In this document: positions 1 through 11,491 of the stretch, piece after piece
Layout: every line of letters begins with the position of its first letter
Position numbering within the stretch: position 1 is the stretch's first letter
DNA from: Puccinellia tenuiflora
Lineage: Eukaryota > Streptophyta > Magnoliopsida > Poales > Poaceae
DNA: 64,000 bases
Direction: 5' to 3'
NCBI GenBank assembly: GCA_012064385.1
Contig: QRDG01001387.1
Span: forward strand, 248,001 to 312,000
Notes under the pieces: generated by a model
Seen by the model: only the letters and a program-made list of their open reading frames with translations
Database searches by the model: none
Told to the model about the DNA's origin: nothing
Made by a program: the position numbers and the translations under genes

Positions 1-1090
1 CATGGTTAAGTTCCATCTATAATTCTTAGGTTCCAGATACTCCAATCATGAAAATTACACATTATGTATGTGGATGTTACAAAATAAAAACTACATATAC
101 CATGGTTCGAAAACTTCAATTTAAACACTTGAATTGCTTGAACACATACATGTCAATCACATTATTAAAAAGTTCCATCTATAAAAAACTTAATTCCAGT
201 TACTCTCATCATGCAAAAAAAAAAAATAGATGTTACTCTCCCCCGCATCACCATATGAAAACTACATCTACCATGGTACAAAACTTCCATTAAAAACACT
301 TGAACACATGTAGGATTGCATGGTTAACTTCCATTTATAAAATTCTTACGTTCTAGTTACTCCAATCATGAAAATTACACATCATGTATGAGAATGTTAC
401 AGATAAAAACTACATCTACCATGGTTAAAAACTTCAATTTAAACACTTGAATTGCTGACACACCGACATGTCGATCACACAGTTAAGTTCCATTCATGAA
501 AACTACATCTAAATATGAAAAGTACATCTACCATGATACAAAACTTCCATTTAAAACACTTGAACACATGTAGGATTGCACGGGTAAGTTCCGTTTATAA
601 ATTCTTAGGTTCCAGTTACTCCAATCATGAAAATTACACGTCATGTATGAGAATGTTACAGATAAAAACTACATCTACCATGGTTAAACACTTCAATTTA
701 AACACTTGAATTGCTAACACACCGACATGTCGATCACACAGTTAAGTTCCATTCATGAAAACTACATCTACATATAAAAAGTACATCTACCATGATACAA
801 AACTTCCATTTAAAACACTTGAACACATGTAGGATCGCACGGTTAAGTTTCATCACTAACTTTTAAGCTGCAGTTACTCTAACCACATAAAACACAACAT
901 GCATTTTGATGTTCTTCCCCACTGGCAGCAGAACAAATCTACATCTATCATGGTTAAGTTCAATCTGTAAGTTTTAAGTTCCAGTTTACTCTAAACCAAA
1001 TAAAACACAACATGCATTTTTGATGTTCCTCCCCCTGGTTAAGTTCCCATCTGTAACTTCTAAGTTCCAGTTACTCTAACCCTAAACACA
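1..1090. repeat. Tandem repeat array, unit about 260 bp
   Basis: A block starting with AGGATTGCA or AGGATCGCA recurs near 312, 572 and 831, a period of 259-260 bp. Each unit holds shared sub-motifs in the same order: AAAACTACATCTACCATG, a CTTCAATTTAAACACTTGAA segment, and a CACACCGACATGTCGATC segment that is clear only in the two middle units. The first (1-311) and last (831-1090) units are more diverged. The array is AT-rich and has no long reading frame. I do not recognise the family; it could be a local satellite or the subterminal part of a DNA transposon cut by the window edge. Confidence 0.75.
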
Positions 1091-1097
1091 TTAGAGA

Positions 1098-2496
1098 TTG
1101 TTATTAATTACTTCATGCATAGCAAAAACTACATCTAGCGAATACACCACAGGATCATCACGGATGAAAAACACAGAAACAAAAACTCGTTCGATTACTC
1201 GAGGTGTGACACATGAATGTAGCATCGTTCTAAGTGTTCAAAGCAAAAACCCTATCAGATGGGGACTAACCTGGTGTCTCTGGATGGAAGACGACTTCAA
1301 AATCGAACAGAAACCTCTCCCCCGGAAGCAATGAACTAGCCGAAAAAAGCACCCCCCCGTCCCCCCGCAGTAGCCGCGCAACGAGAAGAGGAGCAATCCC
1401 CACCACCCCTTCAGGTCCTGACCTGCAAATGCCGCGACGCGCAAAAATGACTCCTCAAAACGCGAATCCGGCAACGAGCGGGACAGGAGGATGGGATTTA
1501 CCATTCGACGAAAAACGACTCCTCAAAATCCGCTCGAGCGATCTGTCGTCTGGTCCAAAAAGCCCCGAAAAGCGCAAGATCCCCGTTGTGCGTCGCCAGC
1601 AGAGGAACTCGCGCTCGCCGTCGACCGGGGGACGGCGAAAAGTCGGTCACGATTTGGAGGGAGAGAGAGGGAGGAGGAAGACGATGGAGATGCGGGGAGG
1701 GGAAATGAAGCTTATCTCTCTCCAACGGGCACGGTTATCGAAATTTGAAATGCCCACTACGCGTACACGACGTCATGTCCACGGGGGGACCGGCACGGGA
1801 GGCGCGCGCCGTAGGATCTTGATCGCTCGGCCACGACGTCCGACCTCGCGTTTCGCCAGAACGAGGTCAGTGGATAAGTAGAAATTGCGATAGTAAAAAG
1901 GAGTCGAGATTTGTTGGAGATCTGGTCAGATAGGTTTGGTACAGTTTGACGTGAAAAAAAACAAGGGAAAAAGAGGGAGTTTTTTTTGTTGATTAAAAAT
2001 GGAGGGAAAATGCAAAACCACACATATGTGGACGTCCCCCGCTTATCCGGGACGTCAAAATGTTTTAGGATTCGTGCACAAATAGTTAATGATTTTACAA
2101 ATATCAATGTATTATCAATAATTTTTGGATTTATATACTAACAAGAAATTTGCGGACATGCATTAACAAAACTTAAAATCATGCATTAAAATGAATTTTC
2201 TTTTTATTAGTACATGAATTAGTAGGATTTATATTCTTCATTGGATGCACATTCGACGTTTAAGAAAAAAGAGACATCCATATATGTGTGAAATTGGCGC
2301 GTTGAAAAAGGAGGTAGTTGTTTTGGGTATGATCTATTTACCGATTTGTGGGGCTTGCTTACTGGCCTAGTGGCCTTGGATTATGTACCCAGAAGTTGGT
2401 TATTGGTTATTTACCCATAAGTTAGTTATTTATCTATAATTTGGTTATTTATCTAGAAGTTCACTGGTCTTGGATTTTATACCTAAAGTTGGATAT
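1098..2496. other. Unresolved region, GC-rich then AT-rich
   Basis: No gene is supported here. Positions 1340-1900 are GC-rich with short open frames on both strands and no recognisable protein. Positions 1960-2496 are AT-rich. A segment reading CTTGGATT followed by A/T-rich text occurs near 2375 and again near 2470, with short GGTTATTTA-type repeats between them, so the last 120 bp before the LTR contains a small imperfect duplication. The left flank of element A is GATAT at 2492-2496. Confidence 0.4.
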
Positions 2497-3461
2497 TGTC
2501 GCAACAGTGGAACACGGGGTTTCCCTGATGCGGTCAAAGTGGGTCCACCGCCTGTGGGCCCACCAAGAAGGCGAACAAGGCCAAGGTTTAAGACTGGTAG
2601 ATGGGCCCCCATCTGCCCCACGGCGACCAGGCAAGCACGGCATTGACAACCATGGCCAAGGACCAGGGGACCTTCCGGGGCCCCTTCAACCCGACAGACG
2701 ACGCGGAGGTCCCGGGGACCCCGATGCCCGGCAGGAGGCCAGGCTCATCCCCGGGATCCAACCTCCGCACACGCGAAGAGGATAGGCTTGCCAGCTCCGG
2801 CTGGAAGCTCCTAGAAGACTTGGGCGCCAAGAAGATGGAGGCGTCGTGGGGGGACGGGGCCGGAAAAAGGTGTCAACCTCTGTCCGTCCGCCCTGCAAAA
2901 GGTGGGCGACCACACCTAACCCCCCTCAGAAGAATACTTGGACGAGAAGAAGCCACGTCACCCCCGAAGAAGAACCCGGAGGGGTTTTCCCGCCAAAACC
3001 CCTCCGCCCCCAAAGGTGCACCTGTGGGATCCCCTTAGCCTATAAAAGGAGGACCAAGGCACCAAAGGGAAGGGACGGGATTTTCCAGAGAGTCGGAGGC
3101 TAGGCTAGGTAGCGCACAAGACGAAGAGTAGCATAGGTGAGAGATGACCTCCTCCGGGTCAGGATCTGCTCGTCTTCAACCTCTAGCCGACACTTCCCGG
3201 GTTGGCACCCGCAACCACCCCTGTAAAGCTACACCATGATATACCACTCAATCCAGACATGCAGGAGTAGGGCTGTTAGCCTCCGAGCGGCCCGAACCTG
3301 GGTAAACTCCTTTTGTCTCTGTGTTGCTTGCTAGTACGTAGATCTAAGGCGTAGACGAAGTCCTCCCGGCGGAAGACGTTTCTCAGCCTCCTTCGCGCCC
3401 CATACCGAACCTAAAAAGGGGGTATCCTTTACTCCCGGTGTCCGTGATCCAAGACACGACA
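2497..3461 (+). repeat. 5' LTR of gypsy-like element A
   Basis: The segment opens with TGTCG and closes with CGACA, a short terminal inverted repeat expected of an LTR. A TATA box (TATAAAAG) lies at 3041-3048, about 420 bp before the end. It is followed at once by a primer-binding-like sequence and then gag. The length, 965 bp, is ordinary for a gypsy LTR. No matching 3' LTR is present in the window, so the left edge rests on the inverted repeat alone and the element is truncated or rearranged on its right side. Confidence 0.6.
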
Positions 3462-3480
3462 TCTGGCGTGCTAGGTAGGG
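3462..3480 (+). other. Primer binding site of element A
   Basis: TGGCGTGCTAGGTAGGGGG starts two bases after the last CA of the LTR. From memory, very similar text follows the 5' LTR in several grass gypsy families. It marks this LTR as the 5' copy and fixes the element on the plus strand. The exact priming tRNA was not determined. Confidence 0.55.
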
Positions 3481-3481
3481 G

Positions 3482-4771
3482 GTGCAAGCGCTGGATCCAT
3501 CTTCATCGACTTCGAGATCTTCGTCGAGATCTACCTTAAGTTCTGCACCGACCTCGCCGCCAGGTCCTTCGGCAAGGTCTGCATCGACCTCAAGTTCATT
3601 GACAAGGTCTGCATCGACCTCGTCGCCAGGTTCATCGACAAGGTCTGCGTCGACCTTGTCGCCAAGTTCGTCGACAAGGTCTGCGTCGACCTCGTCGCCA
3701 GGTTCATCGACAAGGTCTACGTCGACCTCGTCGCCAGGTTCATCGACAAGGTCTGCGTCGATCTTATCGCCAAGTTCATCGACAAGGTCCGCGTCGACCT
3801 CAGGGTCATCGACAAGGTCCGCATCGACCTCAGGGTCATCAATAAGGACCGCGTCGGCCTCAGGTTCATCGACAAGGTCTGCGTCGACCTCAGGTTCTTC
3901 GACAGGGTCTGCGTCAACCCCATCGTTGTGTTCATCGCCAGGATCTGCCTCGGCCGCATCGCCAAGCTCTGCGCTAGGGATGGCGCGGAAGAAAAAGGCC
4001 AAGACTGACGTGGAGTATCTTCAGCACCCGGGGCTTGGCTTCAACCCTGAAGAGTCCTCGGCGACGCGTTCAATCCAAGGACAAGCCCGCGGGATTCAGT
4101 TCGTCCCCCTAGCAGCGCATGCCAACATGTTTGCCAGTGGAGATAGGCCTCAAGGAAGTGCTACCGACATCGATGTACCTCCTTCCCCACGGATGCGTGG
4201 AGTGAAGGAGGAACTCTGCTTGGAAACACCACCTGCGGCACTCCTCCGAGAGGAGGAGAATCAAGATTTGGACGCGAAGAACGAGCTTCTCGATGAAGAT
4301 CCCCACGTTTATGTGCCGCAAGAGATCTAGATCCCTTTGGGCGAAGATGGTCAACCAGGACCCTGGTGCTCGTTTCACCAATCCGATGGGCATAATGTTG
4401 ATGACTACCGCGAGCTCAAAAAGCGCCCGAGAAGCGGGGAGTGCTACACCTGCGGGGAACTCGGTCACCTCAGCAGGGACTGTCCTCTCAACCCGAGACC
4501 AAAGAAAGCCAAGAAAAAGAAATCTCAGAGAACTTTCGCCAACGTTTCCACTCAAGCCAACAATCTCGACGAATCCTGTTCGCCACCAGCAACACAAGGA
4601 ACGCAAGAAAGTCAGCGAATGACTGTCACCAGTTGGAATCAAGCTTTCTTCTACGAAGGCCTCCCCGGAAAAGAATGGGATCTGTCGGATCACATCGTGA
4701 CGATACACTCAGGACCAAGTGGACCTCCCCAGAAGTACTGGATCGCTAAGTGGATGGCCTCCGAGCGTTAA
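3482..4771 (+). pseudogene. gag of element A, one internal stop
   Basis: One reading frame runs through this interval, broken only by a TAG at 4328-4330. The first third is a Ser/Thr-rich low-complexity stretch encoded by a minisatellite. The middle follows a Met at 3980 (MARKKKAK). After the stop comes a segment with CSFH and GHNVDDY, typical of plant gypsy Gag, and then one CCHC zinc knuckle of the form CX2CX4HX4C at 4442-4483, followed by a lysine-rich patch. Gag would form the virus-like particle and bind element RNA. No protease, RT or integrase follows, so the element is non-autonomous or has lost pol. The true start is uncertain: no ATG opens the low-complexity part. Confidence 0.65.
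3490..3960 (+). repeat. 30/36-bp minisatellite inside gag
   Basis: Units based on TCGACAAGGTCTGCGTCGAC recur about 13 times, first with a 36-bp period and then with a 30-bp period. Because both periods are multiples of three, the plus strand stays open (a repeated STRSASTS pattern) and the minus strand also stays open (a repeated acidic VDADLVDEP pattern). The gag context favours the plus strand. Confidence 0.8.
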
Positions 4772-4980
4772 GGATAAAAGAGCCAGATCGGGTCTCCGGA
4801 CCGGCACCATAAGAGTGTCAGCAAGGCGGACGTGCATCCAAGCGGCGTCGGAAATAAGAAAAATTGGATGGCCTCCGGGCGTCGAGGATAAAGAGCCAGA
4901 TGGGGTCTCCGGACCAGCACCATGAGGGTGTCAGCAAGGCGGACGTGCCTTCAAGTGGCATCGGGAACACAAGGGTCTCC
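4750..4980 (+). repeat. Two-copy tandem repeat of about 114 bp
   Basis: A block beginning TGGATGGCCTCCG starts at 4751 and again at 4864. Both copies continue through GGGTCTCCGGACC and GTGTCAGCAAGGCGGACGTG. The duplication lies just after the gag stop, in the non-coding internal part of element A. Confidence 0.8.
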
Positions 4981-5694
4981 GAACCGGGGTCAATAAGGTC
5001 CTGTTCCAGTGGAGGCTGGCTGGGCAGGCGGCTATTTCAGCACGGGTCCCTGACCCTGCGGGTAACCGCAGGCAGGGCAGAGTTATGTCTTAAAAGCGGC
5101 ATAGAAGACCCGCCGTGGCGGCAGCGGGACGAAACAATTGCTGAAATAGTCAAAGGAGGTCGACACTGAGCTAAACCTCAAGATAAGTGATTTCAATTTC
5201 ATGAGCCTCAATTCTTGCATGCAAGCGTGTTATCCTTAGCAACCCGTAAGCAGGGGGTTGATATTTGCCGGTGGCTGACGGGTTGAAGCGCCGCTAGTGG
5301 CCTCACGGACAGGCACCGCCGCCCGATCGTGCCGTACTGCCACGGAAAGGAGGAATCGGGTAGTGCTGTGGTGAGACAAAATTCACCACAGAAATGTACT
5401 ATTAACTGTGCTTGCAGTTTGCTTCGGATAACGAGCTAGCATGGTAGGAGAGAGGGTCCATTCTTTTCCTACTGAAAGTTTGCTATGTGCAGCTCCTTCC
5501 CGGGATAGGATCAGGTGGTGGAACGCGACCAAGGAGCTGGGTACCCATGAAGGACGGGATGGATCAAGGACGCGGCAGGAAAACAGCTAAGTCCTTGCAT
5601 CTGCATCCTGCACTTAGGCATAACATCTCGCTCGGAGTCAATATACCATCGACCTGCGCATGCTTGACGGTTGATGAGAGCCTTTGCGGGGGTA
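4981..5694 (+). other. Non-coding internal region of element A, left part
   Basis: No reading frame with recognisable similarity is present. The text is of mixed composition and is cut at 5699 by element B. It should continue directly at 15114, because the TGCTC before and after element B is a target-site duplication. Confidence 0.55.
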
Positions 5695-5699
5695 TGCTC
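5695..5699. other. Target-site duplication of element B, left copy
   Basis: TGCTC precedes the TGTAACG terminus of element B. The same five bases follow the right terminus at 15109-15113. A 5-bp duplication is the standard product of LTR-retrotransposon integration, so both outer ends of element B are well fixed. Confidence 0.9.
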
Positions 5700-8600
5700 T
5701 GTAACGCCCCAAGATCGGTACTATGCAGATTTTAGCGTTCCAGCCAAATCCGCATAATAACGATCCTAAAGGACGCCCACCAGGCATAACGTGCACGTCG
5801 CAACACACACGTTATGCGGGTGGAATTGTGATAACATTACAACAGTTCTCGATGGAACCCACAAAAGAACATATATACAACAACGACTCACCGACCGAGT
5901 CAAGAGCAAAGATACAATACAAAGATCCAAAATAACAACGGAAGCGGGTAGCGTCCGGCTACGGACAAGAAACAAATTGGACTAAGAGTCCTGAAGATAA
6001 ACGAAGGCACCATATCCCTGCCCAGGCCAAGCCGGAGGGATTCCCAAGCTAACGTCGTCAGACTTCAAACCTGTTTGGCTGCATTGGAATAGCAGCCCCG
6101 AAGGGGTCAGTACTAGTAGAAGTACTGGCAAGTAATACTCACAAGATATCAAAACTGGAATTCCGGGGAAAAGGGTTAGCGATTGAGGCGGCAAGCAGCA
6201 CTAACAACTTATGGAGACACACTACAAACAACTTTCGTCTATCAGAGAAAAGGTAAGAGAGCGTATAAGAAACCAACTGTACTACTCACCAAACAAACCC
6301 GCCCTAAAACGACTCCCTCGTATCCTCGGCCCACGAGGAAGAAGTCCGGGCACTCACACGGTGGTCAAGTTTTATGGGTTATTATTCAAGTAATCTATCT
6401 TACTAGTCAAGTTATAATCATTAGGTGCAAGTTGTCTATGATCTTTTTAGCCAGCGCATTTCACCAAGTCGTCCATAACCGCGGACACGGCTTTTCGAAA
6501 AGATTTAACCCTGCAGGGATGCACCAATGAACCCACATGCATCGAAACACTCGCTTAGAGGTGTACCGGTGGAGGTTTCGACGCAATACTTCCCTTCAAT
6601 ACAAACAAGTCCAGGGAGCCACCAAGCTAGGACTGATCCACCTTGAGATTCCGGCCGAAGCTTCGAGGTGGGCCTAACCGTTGCGTGAACGGCTTCAGGA
6701 GGGAACACTCATATGATTGCCCCTCCTTCCACATGCGGTTAACGCCCATCCCGCAACAACTATCGAAACACCTGAACTACTTGTGGCATCCTGGACAAGT
6801 TTGAGGATCCGGTAATAGATTGCGGGGAGGCCCATAGAACTCCCACATGTGGTTAGTGCGCTCAGTCTTGGATCAGCGGAAAAGAACTCGGGTCCTAGGC
6901 GACACTAGTAGAACAAATCACCACGTTTGCCCTTCCACCGGTGCCTTATCTTTATTAAGGTATCCCATCGCAACAGAAAATAAAAATTACCATTTTAGTT
7001 GAGACTAGCTATCATGTTATAAGCAAGACTAGACAAAAAGATAACAGGACTGAAGCAAAGCACCTAAGCATGCACTACGACTCACAAGGCTAACAAGGTA
7101 AACAAGCAACATGGTAATAGGATGTGGAGGTGTGGCTATATCATGGCTGCCAGGTAAACATGCATATAGGATCGAGACACAAACATCGCGGCATAAGGCT
7201 AGCAAGGAACAAAAGATAGGACGAGTGAGAGATAGAAAACAAGCAAAGATATCAAGGGAGTATCACTTGCCTGCAATCCGGTAGAGGTAGCAGAACTTGT
7301 TGTTGCTCACATCAACTCAACGTCCTATTCCCGAAGGAGCAACGAACACTGGGCAACGGAAAATATGCATTTACTACTACGGCAAAAGAAGCAGCATGTT
7401 GATGACATGATGCATGACAAATTAAAGGTTGTCCAATTTTATTCCCTTACACATGGCAAAACATTTTAAATGGGATCGGTGCATAATATAAATGCACCGG
7501 ACAAACCCCATAATTAAATTGATTTAATTTGACTAAATGGATAAAGGTGCGATGTTAATTAATGATGCATGATTTTATAAGATACGCATATATGGTAAAT
7601 AGGGCTAGGGTTGGGGTCACACATCGGATTTGGAGAATCTTCGGATTCGGAGAGGAAGTAGCCGAAGTAGTCGTTGTAGTCGAAGTAGTCGTTCATCCGG
7701 AGTCGAAGTAGTCGAGGTAGTCGACGTCGTGGAAGTAGTCGTACTCGGGTCGTCGTCGTGGCGGACCTTGGCGTTCCGGGCTTCGGGGTCGACGGGGTCC
7801 GGGGCGTCGGGGTTCGGACACCGGTCTTCTCAGACACGCACGAAGGCGGCCGGCACAAAACACAAACGATGAACTTGGCGGGTTCCGGTCGGGGAAGTTC
7901 TTGGTGTATCCGTCTTCGGTCGTCGTGGAAGAAGAACTCGTCGTATCCACGATGGTTGAGGAAGACCTTGGCGTAGCACGTTTCACGGTCGTCGGGGAAG
8001 GAGAACTTGTCGGTCCACGTGTCGGGTTGCGCTTCATGACGGGAGGCGCACACACGCATTTTCACGACGGGAAACGTTCGGGGACCGTCGGAACATGGCA
8101 CCGGGGAATGGAAGAAGGTGTCAGAGAGGCTTCATGACGGGAAACGGACGCCGGGGAACACGAGACACACGGAACCACACTACTTGCACAAACAAGAGGA
8201 AGGCCGCACGTGCTTGCTGCGTCCAAGCAACAGAGGCCACGGCAAGGAGGAAAACGGGCTGGAGGAGAGAAGCACGTGGTGGCGGGTGGCCGTGGTCGAG
8301 CAGCTCGGGGAGGCGGAGCGGAGGCCGGCTGGTGGAGACGAGGGAGCCCGTCGGGGAAGCAGCAGGCGAACAAGCGGACGGAGCTGGGGGCACCGAAGTC
8401 GAGGGCCGGCATGGGGCGCGACCGGAGCAAGGATGTCAGCGACGGGGGCGTGCGAGGACGGCGGACGAGGCGCGGGCAGAGGCAGGGGCGGCGGCGGACG
8501 GCCGCGGGGGAAGAGGCAAGGAGAGGAGGAGAGGAGGGTGTTGGAGATATGCCCAAGAGGCAATAATAAATGTTATTGATAATCATATTTCCCGTTCATG

Positions 8601-11052
8601 ATAAATGTTTATATCCATGCTAGAATTGTATTAAGCGGAAACAAATACATGTGTGGAATATAAACGGTAATGTGTCCCTAGTCTTTCCTCTTATGACTAG
8701 TTCGTTTGATCAAGGGATGGTTAAATGTTTCCTAACCATGGATTTCTGAATCGCTTAATAAACGAAGTTTGTATCATGGGTGATGATATAATGGACAAGA
8801 CTCAAATTAAATAGATGTCAAATATAGTTTCCTTAGACCATGAGATTATGTCACTCCCGCTTATCGGAGGAGTGCTTTGTCGACATCAAACGTCACTTCA
8901 TAACTGGGTGATTATAAAGGTGGCTTTCAGGTTCTCCGATGATAGGTTGTTGGGTGGCATGTTTCAAGACTGGGATTTGTTCGTCCAACAGTTGGATAGA
9001 TATCTCTGGGCCCTCTCGGTAGTATAGCATCCAAACGCTTGCAAGCATATGACTAAGTAGCTAGTCATAAGGGATCCTATTCTATGGGAACGAGTAAAGA
9101 GAACTTGTCGGTAACGAGATTAATCAGATATGGAGATATCGGTGGATTGGATCTCGGACAAGTAATATATCGTGAAACAAAAGGAATCGTATATGGATTA
9201 ATTGAATCCCGGACATTGTGGTTCGACTAGTAAAGTACTTCGTCGAATATGTAGGAATTAATATGGGCATCCCGGTCCCAATATTAATATGACATATTCA
9301 CGAACCCGCAGAGTCACACACTTAACGTTCGATGTAGTTAGGGTTTGAGATAAATGATGGTGAGAACGAATATTGATTCGGAGTCCCGGATAGGATCCCG
9401 GACGTCATAAGGAGTTCCGGAGTGGTCCGGAGAATAAGATTCATATAAGGAAAGTGGTTTTCGGAGGTTTAGAAAGGTTCGGGAATTTATCGGTAAAGTA
9501 CCGGAAAGTTCTAGAAGGTTCTAGAGGGGTCTAGAAGTGGGGCCATAGGAGTATGGGGCCCACAAGGCATGAAGGGGTTGTGGGCTGGCCTATTGGGCCA
9601 GCCGCACCATACCCTCAAAGGCCCACCCGGGCCAAGCTTCTAGAAGGGGGGGGGGGGGCGGCCGAATCCCTAGGGGTGGCTTGGGGGCCAAGCCTCCCCC
9701 CTTGCCGCCGGCCCTAGGAGGGGGTGGGGCGCATCCCCCTGGCCTCCTATATAAGGAGGGGACAGGGGAGGGCTGCCGCACCCGTGTGCTCCCCCCCAAG
9801 GTGCCCTAGCCGCCGCCCCCTCTCCCTTCCCTAGCCGCACCCCTCCTCCTCCTCTCTCCCGACACCGCTTAGCGAAGCCCTGTCGGATCTCCACCATAGA
9901 CACCACGCCACCGTCGTCGTGCTGTTGATCTCGAGCCTCTCCACCACCTCTTGCGGGATCAAGAACGTGGAGTCTTCATCGAGCTGAACATGTGTATATC
10001 TCGGAGGCGTTGCTCGTGCGGCGCTTGGATAATACATCTCCTCGCGACTAGACTCACGGTTTTCTTCGAGGGTGAGATTCGATCTCCTTCTTGCTACCAA
10101 CCTCTCGTAGATTGGATCTAGATGTTGGGTTTATTCCGCTATCTTTGTGTAGGAAATTTTTTGTTTTCTATGCTGCGACCCTTCAGAGGGTTGGCGACCA
10201 CGGGCGTGGACGGAGGCATCGGGAGCGGCCGGGCGAGCTCGGGAATGGAGCACGACATCGCGCGGGTGGAGGAAGAAAAGGAGGTCGGGGATGGAGAGGA
10301 AGGAAGGAGGGGAGCACGGCCGAGGAGGGAGCCGGAGGGAAGGTGAGGTGCGGGGGACGAGGACGAGGTCAACCGGCCGAGGACGGGGTGGTGCACGAGG
10401 CAGGAGGCACGGGCCGCGTGGGAGGAGCTTGAGGCGGCCGGAGGGTGGAGTAGGCAGGGGAGCGGGCGGCCGGATGGAGCAAGGGGTCGGCGGAGAGAGA
10501 GAGAGAGGAGGAGGGAGAGAGGAGCGGAGGGGATCGAGCGGGTGGTGGTGGTGCGCTGCGGGTACGGGAGGTGGAAGAAGAGACCACAAGAAGAGAGAGG
10601 AAAAAGAAGAAAAGAAAAGGAGGAGATAAGGGAGGGACCTAAAAAAAGGAAAAAGGACTAAGCTGCGAGGTGGAAGGGCTGATTTGCGAAAAGCCAAATA
10701 CGGAGAAGGGTGGCTGTAAGAAGGTAGGGGGTAGGAAAGGAAAAGCCAGGGGCAGGATTAGGGTTTGCTCTAGGGTTTGCTTAGCTGAGCTTTTGGGCCT
10801 AGCTAGCTGGGCTGCTCTCTCTCTAACTCAAAACATTTTTATTTTGTAAATTAAATTTGGCAATTTAATTTTCGAAAACGGAGATGACTGTCTCGGTAAA
10901 ATATTTTTCTGGCAATTTTTGAAAATAAAATAGGGTTTAATAAAAATAATTTTGTTGCCAAAAATATGCGATGCGCATGATGCTGATGCCATGATGATGC
11001 AAAAAGAAAAACAAACAAAAATCTAATTTGGGAAAAACCCCGGGACATTACA
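5700..11052 (-). repeat. 3' LTR of element B, enlarged by a solo-LTR insertion
   Basis: The copy is 5353 bp; removing the nested solo LTR and its target duplication leaves about 3.7 kb, matching the other LTR. It keeps a segment around 7045-7140 that the right LTR lacks. It contains a GTAGTCG-rich microsatellite at about 7660-7750 and GA-rich tracts near 10490-10510. The long Pro/Ser/Arg-rich open frames here come from GC-rich low-complexity DNA and are not credible genes. Confidence 0.9.
8539..10185 (+). mobile_element. Solo LTR of a copia BARE/Angela-type element
   Basis: The 1647-bp segment starts TGTTGGAGATATGCCCAAG, a start I recognise from the BARE/Angela/WIS group, and ends CGACCCTTCA. 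GAGGG occurs on both sides (8534-8538 and 10186-10190). The segment is absent from the same place in the other LTR of element B, where the empty site reads GGAGGGTTGGCG near 14233. A TATA box (TATATAAG) lies at 9748-9755. There is no PBS, internal region or second LTR, so this is a solo LTR left by LTR-LTR recombination after a full element inserted. Confidence 0.93.
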
Positions 11053-11491
11053 ACCGACACCACTAACAAGGAATCTCGCCCCGAGATCCACGCTACCGTC
11101 AGGGGGAGAAGAAGAGCAAGTTAACTATCGAATCTTCTTGAACCAGGTTGATCTTCTCGACACCACTAACAAGAGGTTCTTGCTCACGTCGATGGCGATG
11201 TACGTCTGTCGAGATCCTTCCGAAGATCGAACCTATTAGGATAAAGGCAGAGATCGTCCACCCACGAAGATGCTATAACCGGAAGATAGATAAGATAGAA
11301 GATTTAAATCATAAAAGGTAAGAGGGGAAAGAAATGAGAGGTGAGGAGTAAACAAGAATTCCTATTGAGATCTTTTCAAATAATTTTAGTAAAATAGTTT
11401 GGACACTCTAAAACAACGACCATTAGCTAGGGTATCCTACAGGCAGAATGGACCAGCGGGGTATCGAAAAACCAAAGCTCTGATACCACTT
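11053..11491 (-). other. Internal remnant of element B
   Basis: Only 439 bp separate the two LTRs. The left end holds GACACCACTAACAAG, which recurs about 100 bp further on near 11160. Read on the minus strand, the text next to the 3' LTR (CTCGGGGCGAGATTCC) resembles the 3' end of a gypsy pol, so the remnant probably keeps the last bases of pol plus the leader. No protein can be made from it. Confidence 0.7.
11477..11488 (-). other. Primer binding site of element B
   Basis: The minus strand reads TGGTATCAGAGC starting three bases after the LTR end. This is complementary to the 3' end of plant initiator-methionine tRNA, the usual primer for minus-strand DNA synthesis. It sets the orientation of the element. 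Confidence 0.92.

Noticed and set aside
1429..1881. Plus-strand frame of 150 codons
   Set aside because: It is Arg/Thr/Gly-rich in a GC-rich stretch, with overlapping frames on both strands and no recognisable motif or intron.
3490..3960. Regular repeats considered as a CRISPR array
   Set aside because: The units are contiguous, with no unique spacers, and lie in a plant retrotransposon gag.
3331..4002. Acidic repeat protein of 223 codons on the minus strand
   Set aside because: It is the reverse of the minisatellite inside gag; the plus strand has the CCHC Gag context and no independent support exists for the minus strand.
7559..8601. Several overlapping open frames of 80-180 codons on both strands
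   Set aside because: They lie in an LTR of element B, recur with indels in the other LTR, and consist of GC-rich low-complexity text (GTCGTCG runs) without domains.
11477..11488. Possible tRNA gene at the TGGTATCAGAGC match
   Set aside because: Only 12 bases match the tRNA 3' end, and the site is three bases from an LTR; it is a primer binding site.
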